Of a stretch of DNA of 64,000 nt, positions 58,111 to 64,000 are shown piece by piece. Position 1 is the first letter of the stretch, and the number at the start of each line of letters is the position of its first letter. The notes below the pieces were generated by a model. That model did not search any database. It was given only the letters and a program-made list of their open reading frames with translations, and was not told the DNA's origin. Both the position numbers and the translations under genes were made by a program. This DNA is from Alviniconcha marisindica (lineage: Eukaryota > Mollusca > Gastropoda > Provannidae), in assembly GCA_018857735.1 (NCBI GenBank), contig JABMCL010000864.1:152501-216500 (forward strand). The letters are read 5' to 3'.

Positions 58111-58847
58111 AACTGAAGACGATCTGAGAAACCGCACTAGTTCACTATGTAGACCAACGAATGCATCAGAACTCAAATCATTATGCGTGAATTTGATAAA
58201 CATGTATAATATATATATATTGGCGAATATGGCCGAACTAGGTTCACTCGTTTTTATTGCTTTCCGCAAGTGAAATGGTCTTCCAAACTTTCAAAATAAA
58301 ACCTTATTTTGTGTATCTGTCCAGTAACAGACAAAATCAAGCCACGGCATGAGTTTGAGCACAGACACTACATTCGACAAAGGCAGCACCGATGTCATAA
58401 CACAGACGCACACATCCCGATGGAGCAAACAGTCGTCTGCTAACAAAAATGCTGGGTGGTGTTTGTTCAAATAGAAAAAGTGCACACATTACATTCGTAC
58501 GTTGACGAATACTGTTATTATTTTAGTCATCGGAAGAACACTTACTTCATCGGAATAACTGAACATTACTCGGAGCATACAAGGACACAAGTATATGCAA
58601 CTACAGGTCATAAAAATGCAACAATGTGCCAGTATTTTAGCAAGCAAAACAAGCGCACTGGCGCACAAGCGCATTCGGAAGCTGATACAGGGGATACTAC
58701 TCTAGTTCTGCGTTTCAGACGTTGACAAAGTTACCTAACATTTTACCTTTTGGTGCGTCTGCTTCCTGAAATTAAATCCATGGGTTAAGAACGTCACCTT
58801 TTGTGAGACTTATCAAGTGATACCAATATACTGACCCAAATTGTGCG

Positions 58848-61832
58848 ATGTTTTCTGCTTCGACTGCATGGCTGTTGATTCTTTTTTCAGTGTTTGACTT
58901 CGGTAAGTTCAGTCTCAACACTTTTTTAATTTGTATTCTCTTTAAGTTGACGAGCGTGTTACTACTGTGCATCAACATACATAGTTCAGGAGCTGTGTGA
59001 GAGTCGAGGTGGCCGTCCTGGGCTGTCCGTCCTAACGAGCCTTCTGGCTTCCGTGGACGTAAAGATTTATTGAACTATGCTTCGGTATTGGTCACAGCTT
59101 GTCCCTAATATGTCAACTGACATCTGAGGACATTAAGCATCACTTCATCATCATCATCATCATGCATCAACATGTATTCTTTCAAAATACACAGATAAAA
59201 AATTAAAAAATAAAAGAGAGAGAGAGAGAGGGGGGAGACTATATGCTACACTGTCGCCACCAGAATGACTCCTGCATCTAGATGGGCAGAGATGAGAGCC
59301 ATTTTAAACATTAATTAATTCCGAGGGGCAAAGTCACAAAGCCTGGACAGTGTCTATAAACCACAACTTTAGAAGAGAGAGGAACTGAGGTCCTTCTGCT
59401 TGCCAGCCTAATGCCTTACCGCTAGGCCAAACAGGTTCACTGATCAGCTTCAATGTAAATTGTTAATGTTAGACAAAATGCGCAGCCTAGCCTATACACT
59501 GACAGTGACACTGTGACAGCAGCAGAATCCTCAACCACTTTGCCTTTTGAACAGGAACTCCACCCCACCTACTGTGGTCTCTGTCCCCGCCAGTACCACT
59601 TTGAAGACAACTCAGCGTCAAACAAATATTTATTTTATAAGCAACCAAACCAATTAGAGAACAAAACAAAACAAATCAGAGCTCAGAAGCTGTATGAAAG
59701 AAGAGTTGGACATTCTGGGCTTTGCATCCCTAATCCAGTAACAGTCCTTATGGTCTCTGTGGATGTAAAGTAACACTGAAACAAACGTTAGATAAATGAC
59801 TTGTACCTATTATGTCAGCCTGACATCTCACAGCATTAAGCCCCAAAAGAAGATCAAAGAATTGTTAGAGAAATGGTGGCCAGTAGAACATTATCCATTA
59901 ATCATAATGTGTATAATAAACAATAATTTTATGGATAACATAACTATATTATATGAAGAGAGTTTTCATTTAATAGTAATATATTATGTATGATGCCTGA
60001 AATGTACTCAGAAAAGTCCAGTATTGGCGTATCAGTTGTTGATGCTGTTGTTGATGCCATTTTGAAGATCAGTCAGTGATGTTCTATCCAGAGGTAAGTA
60101 GTAGGAATTGCCTTATGGTCCAACTACCATTGACTGACTACATGTACAAAAGTGCCTTCTTACCAGGCCTCGCTTGTTTTACAACCACTTTTGCTTCCTT
60201 TTTATTTATTTTATATTTTAAAGACATCTAAAGGATGCATGCAACTGTAAATTAGCATAATATCAGTTCAGTTAACTGGATGTTGATTTGTTTTCAGCTA
60301 ATTCAGACATTATAGTCACACCACAAAACTTTACTGTCAAGTTTGACCAGAATGGCCTTCCCGCCAATAACTTGACTGTTGTGTGTACACCACCAGCTGA
60401 AAACAACATTAAGGGAGTCATTTTTATCCAGCTCCGCAAGCGCAGGTCAAACGAGCGACATGACACACCTGTAGCAACAGCTACACCAGACATCAATGAT
60501 GGGTACCCTGTCAGAGAGGTGGGACTGGACAACAGAGACCACAGCCTCAGCGGAGAAGTCAGTGCTAAGAACCCAATGGAATCCTTTCTGCGTGTGGAAT
60601 TCCACGATGCATCTTGCATCGATGAAGGGGACTTCGAGTGCCGCATTCATTTTTATAGAGATGGGGCAAGACAAAGAGAAGTGAACTATGGGACTGCTAG
60701 TGTCACCACAAAGTGTAAGTACCATGTTCATTCCTAATCCCAGCTGCAAATACTGATCTGCCTTCTTTTCATTACTGCCATAGTATATATCATAGCCCAT
60801 TCCAGATCCCCCTCTTTTTGCTATTCACTTTTTCACCCTGAAAAAATGGTTGACTGGGCATTAAAAGACAATTTCCATCCCTTTTTATTTTCTCACTCTG
60901 TCCATGCACTGATGCCACAAGGGGCAGTTTATGGTGTGTTTTTAGAGAATGATGGAACTGAATATCACAGAGGTGTAAAGGTGATAAAGGCCAATTGTAG
61001 CTGTGTGGAAATGGAATGTCATAGAAAAAATATATTGCATGAAATTATTGTTAATTTGATTTTTAAAGCACAAAAATTGGTTGTAAAAAGACAGTGATCT
61101 CATCAGTACTTCATCTCTCTGTTGCTTTACCTTGCTTTCTGTTAAAACTGAGATGATTTAAAGTTTGTGGTAAGTCTGGAGACTTTATAGCCTTTCTTAT
61201 GGTAGAGCCTAGAACATGCGCTGCCAGTTCTTCCTTGGCATTCCAGGGCACTGGCAGTCAGCATCATTTGACACTGACTTTTTCTGTAAATTTCGTAAGC
61301 ACATCTCACAGGTGAAATCTGTAGATCATATGGAAAGCAGGCTTTATGTGGGTCAGGGATGTTTCCTGTGTATCATTGTGCATTACTGCTAATCATCACC
61401 AGCAAAACTCAGTTTAGTATAAAATCAAGGGAGCACTTATAAGCAAAATCCTCAATTTTAAAGTTTTGTTTCAATCTTTCCTGCTTGTTTTGAGAAGGTG
61501 ATTACTTTGGAAACAATTCTGCTTTTTCAGTGATGCATGGTTTCTTTCATGTGACTATGTTTTTTGTAAAAGTTCATTAATACTCTCTTTTAAACACACA
61601 CCCCTTACACTTCTACCCCCATCCAGTCTGTTTGTTTTGAGAAATTTTCACTACAGTAGTTTAAAATGTTTCAGCTCTGCCAGAACAAGTTGTGTTGCTG
61701 CAGAGGCCCGCTTATGACTCATTCATTGTGAACCAAACTGTTGAACTCCACTGCTCTGCTCAAGTGGGCTCACCACCAGCATACTACCGATGGCAGTACA
61801 GACACACTGGCCATGGGGCTAAAAAACAGTCG
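58848..61832 (+). CDS. Secreted immunoglobulin-domain protein, 5' part (at least 3 exons)
   Basis: Exon 1 (58848-58902) encodes a signal peptide, MFSASTAWLLILFSVFDF, ending at a GTAAGT donor. Exon 2 (60298-60714, donor GTAAGT) joins in frame and gives ANSDIIVTPQNFTVKFDQNG through DEGDFECRIHFYRDGARQRE, an Ig-like fold with Cys in LTVVC and the D-x-G-x-F-x-C box. Exon 3 (61675-61832) starts a second Ig unit (SLPEQVVLLQRPAYDSF, VELHCSAQ, YYRWQYRH). N-glycosylation sites: NFT, NLT, NQT. The two-Ig secreted start recalls molluscan lectin-type immune proteins such as FREPs, but adhesion or receptor proteins are equally possible. A weak candidate fourth exon is 62924-62988. The 3' end is outside the window. 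Confidence 0.8.
58983..59163 (+). repeat. Interspersed repeat family A, copy 2
   Basis: Inverted counterpart of 4068-4258 over ~180 bp, ending in (ATC)n. It lies in intron 1 of the Ig-domain gene. Confidence 0.85.
59250..59440 (-). repeat. tRNA-derived SINE (minus)
   Basis: On the minus strand TTTGGCCTAGCGGTAAGGCA is a good A-box-like start. AGGACCTCAGTTCC follows where a B box would be (decayed), then GTTGTGGTTTATAGACACTG and TTTGTGACTTTGCCCCTC. Second copy (body only) at 36240-36370. Confidence 0.78.
59697..59845 (+). repeat. Interspersed repeat family A, diverged copy 3
   Basis: Same order of blocks as 58983-59163 (CATTCTGGGCTTTGCATCC, GTCTCTGTGGATGTAAAG, TATGTCAGCCTGACATCTCA, CAGCATTAAGC) with many substitutions. 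Confidence 0.7.

Positions 61833-64000
<2,168 letters not shown>

Overview
This is a eukaryotic nuclear window. Genes are split into short exons with GT-AG introns, and the introns are full of CA, TA and CT microsatellites, poly-C/G tracts, long minisatellites, SINEs, LINE fragments and DNA transposons. Gene content and repeat style suggest a lophotrochozoan invertebrate, most likely a gastropod mollusc. That placement is inferred; no marker settles it.

Layout. At 3506-3714 (minus) is what looks like the first coding exon of an unrecognised gene. At 6681-17742 (minus) is a complete five-exon PSMB6 gene (proteasome beta-1, caspase-like subunit, 230 aa). A truncated LINE lies in its intron 3, and inverted-repeat DNA transposons in intron 1. 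Head to head with it on the plus strand is AURKAIP1/mS38 (coding 20010-21244, 273 aa). From 21.2 to 31.3 kb I see no host gene, only a ~2 kb TIR-bounded element, a dead mariner (26389-27338) and a minisatellite array (27620-29330) carrying a 389 bp MITE-like insert.

The window is dominated by a complete 21-exon DNA ligase III gene (LIG3, minus, 31356-57414). All exon phases close: 937 aa from the internal start, 1035 aa from an upstream in-frame ATG. Order of domains: possible mitochondrial leader, PARP-type zinc finger, DNA-binding and adenylation/OB core, acidic linker, a PBZ-type (poly-ADP-ribose-binding) zinc finger, and a C-terminal BRCT. Divergent from it on the plus strand starts a secreted immunoglobulin-domain protein (58848 to at least 61832) whose 3' part lies outside the window.

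Main observations: (1) a canonical PBZ finger in its own exon of LIG3, which I do not know from vertebrate LIG3 and which would give the ligase a direct poly(ADP-ribose) contact; (2) the dual-start arrangement used for mitochondrial and nuclear LIG3 in vertebrates appears to be present; (3) several minisatellites are seeded on exon edges (LIG3 exons 4, 5, 9, 16, 20 and the AURKAIP1 stop codon), so tandem copies of splice sites or stop-codon sequence line up beside the real ones; (4) a perfect 37 bp hairpin at 5544-5626 and several uncharacterised TIR-bounded elements.
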